The notes beneath the pieces were generated by a model that ran no database searches, was not told where the DNA came from, and saw only the letters and a program-made list of their open reading frames with translations. The position numbers and the translations under genes are program-made. Shown piece by piece: positions 1 to 7,292 of a stretch of 43,449 bases of DNA. The stretch covers positions 1 to 43,449 of the forward strand of contig NZ_RWIR01000071.1 of NCBI RefSeq assembly GCF_009764265.1. Direction: 5' to 3'. This DNA is from Pseudomonas sp. PB101 (lineage in GTDB: Bacteria; Pseudomonadota; Gammaproteobacteria; Pseudomonadales; Pseudomonadaceae). Position 1 is the stretch's first letter, and every line of letters starts with the position of its first letter.

Positions 1-397
1 GTTTTTCCGTGCCGAATTCTTCGAACAGCAGCAGTTGTTGCGTGTACGGCAAGGCCCCGAACAACGGGCTGGGCTTGCCGTTGGTGGGGATCTTGAACGA
101 TGTCTGCAGGGCGGGCGGCAGCACGTTATCGCCTGTTGGCGTGCCGCGGTTGCCATACACTCCATTGGGATAGGCGATGGAACCCAGGTTGGTGGGTGGC
201 ATGGTCAGCAAGCCATCCAGTGCGGCCTTGGGGTCGGCCGCAGGATTGGTATACGCTGAAGGATCTGTAGGAGGCGGATAGTCGACGTCGTCCAGCGGTG
301 CGGCGTTGACGGTGCCGAGGCTGATGTTGATGAGCACCACAACGGCGATGCCCGGTTTGCTGAAGCCAAGCGATTTGAGGTCAGGCATGCTTTTCAT
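1..397 (-). CDS. N-terminus of a secreted protein, possibly a large multicopper oxidase (partial)
   Basis: About 132 codons are present; the gene runs off the left edge. The ATG at 397-395 follows a GAGGG ribosome binding site at good spacing. The first ~32 residues look like a signal peptide: charged start (MKSMPDLK), a hydrophobic stretch (GIAVVVLINISLG), and a VNA-A cleavage site. The mature start is rich in Pro, Asp and Gly, as expected for an exported protein. The segment LFGALPYTQQLLLFEEFG near the edge reminds me of the start of large Pseudomonas multicopper oxidases (MnxG/McoA type, Mn(II) oxidation). That resemblance is from memory only, and no copper-binding motif lies inside the window. 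The open frame and export signal are seen; the enzyme name is a guess. Confidence 0.6.
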   Translation of the reverse strand, partial: MKSMPDLKSLGFSKPGIAVVVLINISLGTVNAAPLDDVDYPPPTDPSAYTNPAADPKAALDGLLTMPPTNLGSIAYPNGVYGNRGTPTGDNVLPPALQTSFKIPTNGKPSPLFGALPYTQQLLLFEEFGTEK

Positions 398-677
398 AGT
401 GTTTCCCTCGGGGGCGCGCCGATGTGGCTGACGTACGCAAAACGGTCAACGCAATAGCTGTGCCAAGCGCTGCAACATCCGCGGGAAGCTGGAGTTTGAA
501 TTGTTTCAAGATATTGAAGGTTGTAACTGAAGCGCCGCAGTGGGTGGCAATCCTCAAAACCGGGGGCCTTCACCCACCCATTTCCCCAGTCACCTGTCAC
601 GCCACCATCACCCTTCGGACCGCAGGTATCAGGCGCGCTATCATAGGCAGCCCTCGACCCCGGAGCCTGTCATCGCA

Positions 678-1400
678 ATGCCCCTGATCAGCCATTTCAA
701 GACCCCGTGCCCCGAGCACATCAACAGCCAGATCCTGCAGATGGTGGTCGACAACCTGACCGACGTCAGCATGGTCGCGATCCCGCCCAGCAACCTGCTG
801 TACAACCTTTATCAATATGCGATCGGCTATGAGGTGCACCTGTATCTGCAGGCGCTGAACGGTGAAAAAGGCATTGCCGTGGAGTTGATCGTCGCCACCG
901 ACGAAGACGACCCGGAAAAGGTCCTGGGCTTTTTGCTGTACCTGCCGGTGCAGGACGATCCCGATGCGTGCGGCGTGGCGTACATGGCGGTACAGGCCGA
1001 GTATCGGCGCCAGGGCGTGGCCCGGCGGATGCTGCGGGAAATGGTCGGCCGCTATCCCCATGCCGAACTGACCTGCGCGGTGGCCAAGGTGCCGTATTTC
1101 GAGGCGATGGGCTTTCAGGTCGTGGGCGTGCGTGCGACCCAGGTGTTGATGAACACCCGCGACCACGTCACCGATGGCTTGATGGCGTTGCTGGATGTGG
1201 CGTCGATCTACAGCTCGCTGGAGGTGCGGCAGATTCATGCCTACCTGCTGCAAAAGCACGGCAAGCGCGCCATGACCGATGCGGAGAAACAGCGTGACCG
1301 ACACCTCGACCAGTTGACGCGCAAGGCCAATGAGTGTGTGCGCGAGCGCTTGGGTGACGATGCGGTGCCGGCGACTGGCCCTCGGTTGCGTCTGGTCTGA
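678..1400 (+). CDS. GNAT family N-acetyltransferase
   Basis: 240 residues from ATG 678 (MPLISHFK). The frame stays open upstream to 540, but that extension has no ribosome binding site and reads as low-quality sequence. The GNAT acetyl-CoA motif A is visible as VQAEYRRQGVARRML at about residues 110-124 (R-R-Q-G-V-A corresponds to Q/R-x-x-G-x-G/A). The preceding strand (GVAYMAV) and the following LTCAVAKVPYFEAMGF, a typical GNAT C-terminal segment, support the fold. The last ~70 residues are a charged helical tail (KHGKRAMTDAEKQRDRHLDQ) outside the domain. The substrate cannot be predicted. It stands alone between the minus-strand gene on the left and the iron-signalling operon on the right, in its own transcription unit. 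Confidence 0.85.
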   Translation: MPLISHFKTPCPEHINSQILQMVVDNLTDVSMVAIPPSNLLYNLYQYAIGYEVHLYLQALNGEKGIAVELIVATDEDDPEKVLGFLLYLPVQDDPDACGVAYMAVQAEYRRQGVARRMLREMVGRYPHAELTCAVAKVPYFEAMGFQVVGVRATQVLMNTRDHVTDGLMALLDVASIYSSLEVRQIHAYLLQKHGKRAMTDAEKQRDRHLDQLTRKANECVRERLGDDAVPATGPRLRLV

Positions 1401-1451
1401 GGGATTGCCCGGCGGATTTCAGCGGTCTTGCCAAACGGTGCCGGCTTCGAA

Positions 1452-1470
1452 GAAAATGAGAGTCATTATC
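1452..1470 (+). promoter_or_regulatory. Fur box upstream of the FecI-type sigma gene
   Basis: GAAAATGAGAGTCATTATC matches the 19-bp Fur consensus GATAATGATAATCATTATC at 16 of 19 positions. It lies 28 bp before the ATG of the sigma factor gene, over the expected promoter. This implies iron repression of the fecI/fecR/receptor unit, as is usual for such systems. Confidence 0.8.
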
Positions 1471-1497
1471 AAATAACTCTTGTGACGGGTCGTTTCC

Positions 1498-2007
1498 ATG
1501 TCATCCGCTGATCTCTCGCTGCAACACTCCGTGCACAGGCTGTACGAGGACCATCACGGTTGGTTGTGCGGCTGGCTGCGCAAACGGCTTGGCTGCGTCG
1601 ACCATGCCGCGGACCTGGCCCAGGACACCTTCATTCGCGTGCTCACTCAACGCAAGAACCTCGAGTTGCGCGAGCCGCGTGCCTACCTGAGCACCATTGC
1701 CCGCAGCCTGATGATCGACTCGTTCCGTCGGCGGGCGCTGGAGCAGGCGTACCTGCAAACCCTGGCGGCCATCCCCGAGCCCGTGGCGGTGTCGCCGGAA
1801 ACCCGCGAATTGATCATCGAGACCTTGATGGAGATTGACCGCCTGCTCGATGGCCTGGGCGAGCGCACTCGGGAAATTTTCCTGCTGGCGCAGCTCGATG
1901 GCTTGAGTTACGTCGAAATTGGTCGGCGTTTGCAGGTCTCGGTCAACACAGTGAAGAAGCATGCGGTGCGCGCCTTGACCCACTGCCTGCTGCTGATCGA
2001 GGACTGA
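1498..2007 (+). CDS. FecI-type ECF sigma factor (iron-starvation class)
   Basis: 169 residues, the usual size for FecI-type sigma-70 factors. Region 2 is at about residues 12-80 (HRLYEDHHGWLCGWLRKRLG, then DLAQDTFIRVL and EPRAYLSTIARSLMIDSFRR), and region 4 at about 110-165 (LGERTREIFLLAQLDGLSYVEIGRRL, then VSVNTVKKHAVRAL). These are the core-binding/-10 and -35 recognition parts. The stop at 2007 is three bases before the GTG of the FecR gene, so the two are translated together. With the receptor downstream this forms a cell-surface signalling cascade: a ferric siderophore binds the receptor, FecR releases the sigma factor, and receptor transcription rises. The Fur box just upstream adds iron repression. 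Confidence 0.92.
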   Translation: MSSADLSLQHSVHRLYEDHHGWLCGWLRKRLGCVDHAADLAQDTFIRVLTQRKNLELREPRAYLSTIARSLMIDSFRRRALEQAYLQTLAAIPEPVAVSPETRELIIETLMEIDRLLDGLGERTREIFLLAQLDGLSYVEIGRRLQVSVNTVKKHAVRALTHCLLLIED

Positions 2008-2010
2008 GGC

Positions 2011-2964
2011 GTGGCAAACCCGCATCCACTGGACCACGCCACCCTCGAAGCCGCGGCGCGCTGGTATGTCGACTTGCGCGACGAGGCGTCGGACGCGGCT
2101 GTTTGCGCGGCGCACCAGCGTTGGCTGGAACACGATCCGCGCCATCGGCAAGCGTGGGAACGCTTGGCGCGCCTGCAGGACAAGATAGGGCAGATCAACC
2201 CCGCCATCGGCCGGTCGACCCTGACCAGCGCCCGGGCCAGGCGCCGCGACGTGCTCAAGGTGTTGTCGATCTTGCTGGTGGCGGGCGGGGCGGGCACGCT
2301 GGCCTGGAACACCACGGCGCTGCCAACCCTCATGGCCGATCAGCGCACCGCCACCGGTGAGCGCCGCCGCATGCGCCTGGACGATGGCACGCAACTGCAA
2401 CTCAACACCGCGACAGCCGTGGACGTGCGCTACAGCGAACGCCTGCGCGAAGTACGGTTGCTCAGGGGCGAGATCCAGATCGAAACCGCCCGCGACCCCC
2501 ACGCGCGTCCCTTCATCGTGCACACCGCCGAAGGCAGCATTCGCGCCCTGGGCACGCGGTTCGTGGTGCGCAGCGAAGCAGGGCGCAGCGAAGTCAGCGT
2601 GCAGGAGCATGCCGTGGAGGTGCGCATGAGCAATCTGTCGGGGCCGGTGGTACGGGTCGATGCCGGTCAGCAACTGGGTTTTCGCCAGGACAGTATCGAG
2701 CCGCTGCAACCGGCCAATCCCCAGGCCGATGCCTGGACCCGCGACATGCTGGTGGCCGACGACTGGCGCCTGGGCGACTTCATCGCGCAGTTGCAGCGTT
2801 ATCGCAGCGGACACCTGGGGTGTGGTCCGGCGGTCGCCGCCTTGCGGATTTCCGGGGCGTTTCATCTGGGCAATACCGATACGGTGCTGGACAACCTGAC
2901 GTCCACCTTGCCCGTGCGCATTCGTCGGTTCAGCCGCTACTGGGTCTCGGTGGAACCGGTTTGA
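2011..2964 (+). CDS. FecR-type transmembrane anti-sigma regulator
   Basis: 317 residues, near the family norm. The N-terminus (DHATLEAAARWYVDLRD, then HQRWLEHDPRHRQAWERL) is the cytoplasmic FecR N-terminal domain (DUF4880) that holds the sigma factor. One membrane segment lies at about residues 76-95 (VLKVLSILLVAGGAGTLAW). The periplasmic FecR domain follows (TGERRRMRLDDGTQLQLNTATAV, about 115-210), then a C-terminal part (residues ~245-317) that normally contacts the receptor's signalling domain. The GTG start at 2011 is preceded by a GAGG sequence inside the end of the sigma gene. The order sigma - FecR - receptor is the classic one. The arrangement is intact and nothing points to loss of function. 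Confidence 0.92.
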   Translation: MANPHPLDHATLEAAARWYVDLRDEASDAAVCAAHQRWLEHDPRHRQAWERLARLQDKIGQINPAIGRSTLTSARARRRDVLKVLSILLVAGGAGTLAWNTTALPTLMADQRTATGERRRMRLDDGTQLQLNTATAVDVRYSERLREVRLLRGEIQIETARDPHARPFIVHTAEGSIRALGTRFVVRSEAGRSEVSVQEHAVEVRMSNLSGPVVRVDAGQQLGFRQDSIEPLQPANPQADAWTRDMLVADDWRLGDFIAQLQRYRSGHLGCGPAVAALRISGAFHLGNTDTVLDNLTSTLPVRIRRFSRYWVSVEPV

Positions 2965-2999
2965 GCATGATCGAAAAAAAATTCGTCGCGGGTGTTGTT

Positions 3000-3018
3000 G
3001 ATTTTGATTCTCGTTCGA
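3000..3018 (+). promoter_or_regulatory. Weak Fur-like site / receptor promoter region
   Basis: GATTTTGATTCTCGTTCGA matches the Fur consensus at about 11 of 19 positions, in the 115-bp gap between fecR and the receptor gene. Receptor genes of FecI systems usually have their own ECF promoter here, so a second regulatory site would fit. The match is weak and the call tentative. Confidence 0.3.
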
Positions 3019-3079
3019 CTTGGTAGTTACAGGTGCAACAGACGCCGCCACTCACTGCCAACGGGCGAAAGGAAACTGC

Positions 3080-5569
3080 ATGACCCCTCGCAATCCCCAA
3101 CACCGCAATTCACCTCGCCAGTCCCCCGTCAAACCGCTGAATCGCGCCGTACAAGCGGCCGTGCTGGGGATGGCGCTGGCCGTTCCATTGGGGATGACGC
3201 TGGTGGCAGCGCCTGCGTGGGCGCAAACAGATGTCGAAACGCAATTCAATATCGCGGCCGGCCCGCTGGGTTCAGCGCTGACCCGGTTTGCCTCCATCGC
3301 CGGGGTGACCGTTTCCTTCGACCCGGCCCATGCCAACGGCCAGCAAACCGCCGGGTTGCAGGGCCGCTATAGCGTCGATGCCGGCCTGCGCCAGCTGTTG
3401 GCCGGGAGCAAACTGGAAGCGGTGCGCCACGACAATGGCAGCTATTCGCTGTTGCCGATCGTGGCCAGCGGTGCGGCAGTGCAGTTGGGCGCCACCAGCA
3501 TTACCGGAGCGTTGACCGAGTCGGCCTATGGTCCGGTAGACGGCTACGTCGCCACCCGCAGTGCCACCGCCACCAAGACCGACACGCCGATCCTGGAGAT
3601 CCCGCAGACCATCAACGTGGTCACCGCTGACCAGGTGGAAACCCAGGGTGCGCGCAACCTGACCCAGGCCCTGCGCTACACGCCGGGGCTGAACACCGGC
3701 GGTTTCACCGACCGCAATTCGATCGCCGACGAGATCACCAGCCGTGGCTTCGCGCCGACGCCGCTGTACCTGGACGGCGCTTACATTCCGTATGCGGGGA
3801 GCCTGGGCGGTGCGCCGCAAATCGATCCGTACACCCTGGAACGCATCGAAGTGCTCAAGGGGCCGTCGTCGGTGCTCTACGGGCAGAACCAGCCGGGCGG
3901 CCTGATCAACATGGTCTCCAAGCGCCCGACCAGCGAGCAGCAAAACCAGGTCAAGCTCGGTGCGGGCAGCTACAACCGGGTCAACGGCGCCTTCGACACC
4001 AGTGGCCCGCTCGACGAGCAGAAACAGTTCCTCTATCGCCTCGTCGGCGTCGCCGACAAGGGCAATGAACAGGTCGATCACAACAACAGCCAGCGCATGC
4101 TGTTGGCGCCGAGCCTGACCTGGAACATGAACGACGACACGGCCCTGACCCTGCTGGCGCAGGTCCAGCGCGACGACGGCGTGCCGGATTATCAGTCGCT
4201 GCCGAGGATCGGTTCCCTCGACCGCGGTCCGAACGGTGAGCGGATCAACCGGCACTTCTTCTCCGGCGATACGAACTTCAACGATTACAAGCGCGATCAG
4301 TACGTCTTCGGCTACGACTTCACCCACGATTTCAGCGAAGACCTGAAATACCGCTCCAGCGCGCGCTACACCGACGTGCGTGACCGCTATAAGGGTTTCT
4401 ACCTGCGCAGCTTTGTCACCGGTGCTGACGGCGTGACCGACTACACCCGGGCCAACCGCGCCAAGGTCGACTGGCGCCAGCACAACATCGCGTACACCAT
4501 CGATAACAACCTGGAATACAAATTCAACACCGGCGCCCTGGAGCACACCACGTTGATGGGCGTGGACTATCGCCATTTCAGCCGCAAGTACGATGGCTAC
4601 AACGCCAACAACGTGTTGCCGGTCGACCTGTATGGCAAGAACAACTACGACACCGCCAGCGTCACGCCGACGCTGACCACCCAGTGGGACAACACCCTGC
4701 GCCAGACCGGCCTGTACCTGCAGGACCAGATCAAGCTGGACAAGTGGATCCTGACCATCGGTGGCCGTCAGGACTGGGCGGAAATCGACAACAAGGACTT
4801 GCTGGCGTCCACCCATGAAACCAAGCGCGACAGCCAGTTCACCGGGCGGGTGGGCCTGACCTACGTGACCGATTTCGGCCTGGCGCCGTATGTCAGCTAC
4901 TCCGAATCGTTCCTGCCGACCCTCGGCACGGCGGCGCCCGAGCGCGGCGGCAAGGCGTTCGAGCCGACCAAGGGCGAGCAATACGAAATCGGCGTGAAGT
5001 ACCAGCCGTTCGAGAAGACGCTGATTACCGCTTCGGTCTATGAGGTCAAGCAGAAGAACGTGTTGACCGGCGACGTCGTGTACCCGGAATACATGGCCCA
5101 GAGCGGCGAAGTGCGCTCGCGGGGTATCGAGCTGGAGGTCAAGTCCAGCCTCGACAACATCGATGTGATGGCGGCTGCCAGCTACATGGATTCGTTCTAC
5201 ACCAAGGACACCTGGGGCAGTCAGGACAACCGCAACGAGGCGCAGTCGCCGGTATCGGCATCGATGTGGGTCGACTATCACTTCACCCAGGCCAACCTCA
5301 ACGGCCTGACCTTCGGTGCCGGTGCGCGCTACACCGGGCGCAAACCGGGCGATGCGGCCAACTCGTTCGACGTGCCGTCCTGGGTCGTCTATGACGCCAC
5401 CGTCAGCTACGACATGAGCAAGCTGGACGCGAGCCTGCGCGGTTTGCAGACCCGCCTGAACGTGCAGAACATCTTCGACCGTGAATACGTATCGGACTGC
5501 AACTATTCGTTCGGTTGCTATTACGGGCAGGAGCGGGTGGCGTCGGTCGAGATGACGTACGACTGGTAA
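3080..5569 (+). CDS. TonB-dependent siderophore receptor with STN signalling domain (hydroxamate type likely)
   Basis: 829 residues from ATG 3080, preceded by GAAAGGAAA; an upstream start at 3020 in the same frame lacks a ribosome binding site. A long signal peptide ends near PAWAQ (~residue 48). The STN domain follows (FNIAAGPLGSALTRFASIAG to about residue 125); this periplasmic domain signals to FecR. Next come the plug (SATATKTDTPILEIPQTINV, then IEVLKGPSSVLYGQNQPGG) and a 22-stranded barrel ending in the aromatic residue W (VEMTYDW). The C-terminal strand region with a paired-Cys segment (SDCNYSFGCYYGQER) is typical of ferrichrome/ferrioxamine receptors such as FhuA, FiuA and FoxA. The receptor is therefore probably for a hydroxamate xenosiderophore; the exact ligand is inferred. 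It is intact. Confidence 0.92.
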   Translation: MTPRNPQHRNSPRQSPVKPLNRAVQAAVLGMALAVPLGMTLVAAPAWAQTDVETQFNIAAGPLGSALTRFASIAGVTVSFDPAHANGQQTAGLQGRYSVDAGLRQLLAGSKLEAVRHDNGSYSLLPIVASGAAVQLGATSITGALTESAYGPVDGYVATRSATATKTDTPILEIPQTINVVTADQVETQGARNLTQALRYTPGLNTGGFTDRNSIADEITSRGFAPTPLYLDGAYIPYAGSLGGAPQIDPYTLERIEVLKGPSSVLYGQNQPGGLINMVSKRPTSEQQNQVKLGAGSYNRVNGAFDTSGPLDEQKQFLYRLVGVADKGNEQVDHNNSQRMLLAPSLTWNMNDDTALTLLAQVQRDDGVPDYQSLPRIGSLDRGPNGERINRHFFSGDTNFNDYKRDQYVFGYDFTHDFSEDLKYRSSARYTDVRDRYKGFYLRSFVTGADGVTDYTRANRAKVDWRQHNIAYTIDNNLEYKFNTGALEHTTLMGVDYRHFSRKYDGYNANNVLPVDLYGKNNYDTASVTPTLTTQWDNTLRQTGLYLQDQIKLDKWILTIGGRQDWAEIDNKDLLASTHETKRDSQFTGRVGLTYVTDFGLAPYVSYSESFLPTLGTAAPERGGKAFEPTKGEQYEIGVKYQPFEKTLITASVYEVKQKNVLTGDVVYPEYMAQSGEVRSRGIELEVKSSLDNIDVMAAASYMDSFYTKDTWGSQDNRNEAQSPVSASMWVDYHFTQANLNGLTFGAGARYTGRKPGDAANSFDVPSWVVYDATVSYDMSKLDASLRGLQTRLNVQNIFDREYVSDCNYSFGCYYGQERVASVEMTYDW

Positions 5570-5633
5570 TTTTTGCCGCCGCGACTGACACCTTCGCGGT
5601 GTCGCACAATCTTTGTGTGACACCGCAAATCCC

Positions 5634-5719
5634 CTGTAGGAGCCGGCTTGCTGGCGAAGGCAGCCTCAAGTCATGCGCCGTTTCTGGAGACGCCTTCGCC
5701 AGCAAGCCGGCTCCTACGG
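5634..5719 (+). repeat. REP pair (TAGGAGCCGGCTTGCTGGCGA type)
   Basis: Two inverted copies of TGTAGGAGCCGGCTTGCTGGC at ~5635-5661 and ~5691-5717 flank a ~30-bp spacer. The element sits between the ends of the convergent receptor and thioesterase-like genes. A small hairpin just before it (GACACC-TTCGC-GGTGTC, 5587-5603) may help end receptor transcription, though no T run follows. Confidence 0.9.
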
Positions 5720-5751
5720 TCATCGGTTGCCCGCGAGAGCCGGGGCAGTGC

Positions 5752-6192
5752 TCACGCCAGCTTCACATTCATGGTGATCCGCGCCGTGAACACCTTCTTG
5801 CCTTCGGCATCGTGAATGTCCACCGGCACGATCTTGTCGCCTTCACTGGTCCAGTCCACGGCCTCGCCCTCGGCGACCGCCGTTACATCGCTCTTGGCCT
5901 TGGCCAGGTATTCAACGGTCATGCCCTTGGGAATCCAGCGGGCGCCGGCGGGAATGGAAACGTCGGTCATCATCCCGGCGGCCAGTTCGGCGGCGTTGCA
6001 CATGGCTATCGCGTGCACCGTCCCCAAATGATTGGTGATTTCCCGGGCAAACGGCACGTGCACGGTGGCCGAGCCTTTGCGCAAATCCTTGACCAGCGGA
6101 TTGATGGTGGAGAAGTAGGGCGCCACCTGGCAGGCCAATTTGCTGAACGCTTCTGGCCCGGCGCTGTTGAACATGCTGAGGAACTGACTCAT
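5752..6192 (-). CDS. DUF4442 / hotdog-fold thioesterase-like protein
   Basis: 146 residues. The start ATG 6192 is preceded by AGAGGC. The pattern resembles the hotdog-fold DUF4442/PaaI-like group of acyl-CoA thioesterase-like proteins: NSAGPEAFSKLACQVAPYFSTINP, then NHLGTVHAIAMCNAAELAAG with the central helix residues, then a beta-rich second half. No signal peptide or membrane segment is seen, so it is probably cytoplasmic. It is transcribed away from the TetR regulator at 6358, and the shared 165-bp gap holds three palindromes, so the regulator probably controls it. Substrate unknown; fatty acyl or other CoA esters are the family guess. Confidence 0.75.
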   Translation of the reverse strand: MSQFLSMFNSAGPEAFSKLACQVAPYFSTINPLVKDLRKGSATVHVPFAREITNHLGTVHAIAMCNAAELAAGMMTDVSIPAGARWIPKGMTVEYLAKAKSDVTAVAEGEAVDWTSEGDKIVPVDIHDAEGKKVFTARITMNVKLA

Positions 6193-6219
6193 TTTTTTGC
6201 CTCTCGAGGATGATCGTTT

Positions 6220-6272
6220 ACAGAATTATCTTCTGTAACAGAACAATGTTCTGTAACGGAACAGTATTCTGT
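6220..6272. promoter_or_regulatory. Triple 17-bp palindromic operator, 18-bp period
   Basis: Three copies of a palindrome lie at 6220-6236 (ACAGAATTATCTTCTGT), 6238-6254 (ACAGAACAATGTTCTGT, perfect 8-bp arms around one base) and 6256-6272 (ACGGAACAGTATTCTGT). They start exactly 18 bp apart. They sit between the divergent thioesterase-like gene and the TetR gene. The length and symmetry suit binding by TetR dimers, so this is probably the operator array of the adjacent regulator, repressing both genes. The array is seen directly; the binding protein is inferred. Confidence 0.8.
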
Positions 6273-6357
6273 CGAAAGGAAATCTGTCAACCTGACGTCA
6301 CTTGTGCGCTGGCAAGCGCCAGCCTCCACCCATGACTTTTGCGGACTGTTTTTACCC

Positions 6358-6981
6358 ATGGAAACCGCCGATCTGCTCGAACGCTGCTACCCCGGACGAC
6401 GCGCCGAACTCAAGCGCGACATCTTCAGAAAGGCCCTGAGCCTGTTCAACGAACAGGGGATCGAGGCCACCACCATCGAAATGATCCGCGCTGAATGCGA
6501 CACCAGTGTCGGCGCGATCTATCACCATTTCGGCAACAAGGAAGGCCTGGTGGCGGCGCTGTTTTTTACCGCCCTCGACGATCAGGCGCGTCTGCGCGAC
6601 AGCTACCTGGCTGAGGCAAGCACCACTCAAACTGGTGTGTACGCGCTGGTGCACAGCTATGTGGATTGGGTCGACAGCCAGCCGGAGTGGGCGCGGTTCC
6701 AGTACCACGCGCGGTTTGCCGTGACCAAGGGACCGTTCAAGGACGAGCTCGCCACGCGCAACAAGGCGCGCAACAAGCAGTTGCTGGCATGGCTGGGCGC
6801 ACAGGGGGACGGGCTGGGTGGTTTTCCGACGGAGTTGTTACTGTCGTTGATCATCGGCCAGGCCGACAGTTACTGCCGCGCCTGGCTGTCGGGCCGGGTC
6901 AAGGGTAGCCCGAAGGCGTACCGGGACATGCTGGCGCAGGCGGCCTGGCGTTCCCTGTGCCCCAATGAAAATCCCTTGTAG
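6358..6981 (+). CDS. TetR/AcrR family transcriptional regulator
   Basis: 207 residues from ATG 6358 (METADLLERC). A GTG at 6304 would add 18 residues but sits nearer the operator and has no ribosome binding site; neither start has a strong one. The N-terminal helix-turn-helix is clear: RDIFRKALSLFNEQGIEATT, then CDTSVGAIYHHFGNKEGLVA (~residues 20-62). The C-terminal ligand/dimer domain (residues 70-200) is helical. It is divergent from the DUF4442 gene and next to the triple palindrome, so it is probably an autoregulated repressor of that pair. The ligand is unknown; an acyl-CoA or fatty acid would fit the partner gene, but that is a guess. Confidence 0.88.
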   Translation: METADLLERCYPGRRAELKRDIFRKALSLFNEQGIEATTIEMIRAECDTSVGAIYHHFGNKEGLVAALFFTALDDQARLRDSYLAEASTTQTGVYALVHSYVDWVDSQPEWARFQYHARFAVTKGPFKDELATRNKARNKQLLAWLGAQGDGLGGFPTELLLSLIIGQADSYCRAWLSGRVKGSPKAYRDMLAQAAWRSLCPNENPL

Positions 6982-7092
6982 GAGCGAGCCCTGCTCGCGA
7001 TGGACGCCAACGATAACGCGGGCTACCTGAATGACCGCGTAGTCCAGCGGTTTTTCGTCGGATCGCCGCCCGGAGCAAGCCCGTTCCCCCAG
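6979..7092 (+). repeat. Degenerate REP pair
   Basis: The left half, TGTAGGAGCGAGCCCTGCTCG (from 6979), and an inverted right half ending CGGAGCAAGCCCGTTCCCC (to ~7090) enclose a ~55-bp spacer. Both halves have drifted from the consensus. The element lies just after the TetR stop. Confidence 0.65.
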
Positions 7093-7114
7093 GAAATGTG
7101 TGATTTTCACAAGC

Positions 7115-7140
7115 AAAAAAAAGAGCCTCAAAAGCTCTTT
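7115..7140 (-). terminator. Intrinsic terminator of the sRNA candidate
   Basis: AAAGAGC (7120-7126) pairs with GCTCTTT (7134-7140) around a 7-base loop. On the minus strand the stem runs into an unbroken T tract (A run 7115-7122 on the plus strand). The polarity therefore fits a minus-strand transcript. Confidence 0.8.
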
Positions 7141-7224
7141 GATGGGGAGGAAGTAGAGCCGTTGAGGCTCAAGATGCGCATGAAGCAGGCGGTGAGCTTG
7201 GTAGGGGTTCAGTGCACTCACCAC

Positions 7225-7269
7225 CTACGCAGCGGCTTGTCGAGCAACCAAGCGACTGCGTAAGTTCAT
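7225..7269 (-). CDS. 14-residue leader-type ORF inside the sRNA candidate
   Basis: ATG 7269 to TAG 7225 encodes MNLRSRLVARQAAA, with AGGAT just before the ATG (tight spacing). It is Arg-rich and lies within the first hairpin of the structured RNA. It could be a real micro-peptide, a leader, or chance. Conservation of the codons against the stem would decide. Confidence 0.3.
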   Translation of the reverse strand: MNLRSRLVARQAAA

Positions 7270-7292
7270 CCTAAAAAGTCCGAGTATTTCAC

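Larger units (their letters stand above)
7113..7284 (-). ncRNA. Structured small RNA candidate with intrinsic terminator
   Basis: The minus strand between two convergent genes (TetR and P1 peptidase) carries four consecutive hairpins. In 5'-3' minus order: TACGCAG...CTGCGTA with an inner CGCTTG/CAAGC stem (~7226-7265); GGTGGTGAG...CTCACCGCC, 9 pairs with one wobble (~7186-7225), whose loop holds the C-rich GAACCCCTACC; GAGCC-TCAAC-GGCTC; and AAAGAGC...GCTCTTT followed by a T run. Hairpins plus a terminator in a gap without long genes are what an sRNA looks like. A 14-codon reading frame lies at the 5' end, so it could be dual-function like PhrS, but I cannot confirm a family. The promoter would lie within the last codons of the peptidase gene. 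The 5' end is estimated. Confidence 0.55.

Noticed and set aside
1501..3051. 516-codon minus-strand frame across the fecI/fecR genes
   Set aside because: Shadow of two well-recognised genes and without start signals.
3272..5623. 783-codon open frame antisense to the TonB receptor gene
   Set aside because: It mirrors the GC-rich third-position pattern of the receptor gene, lacks a ribosome binding site and has the His/Val/Arg/Gln-heavy composition of a shadow frame.
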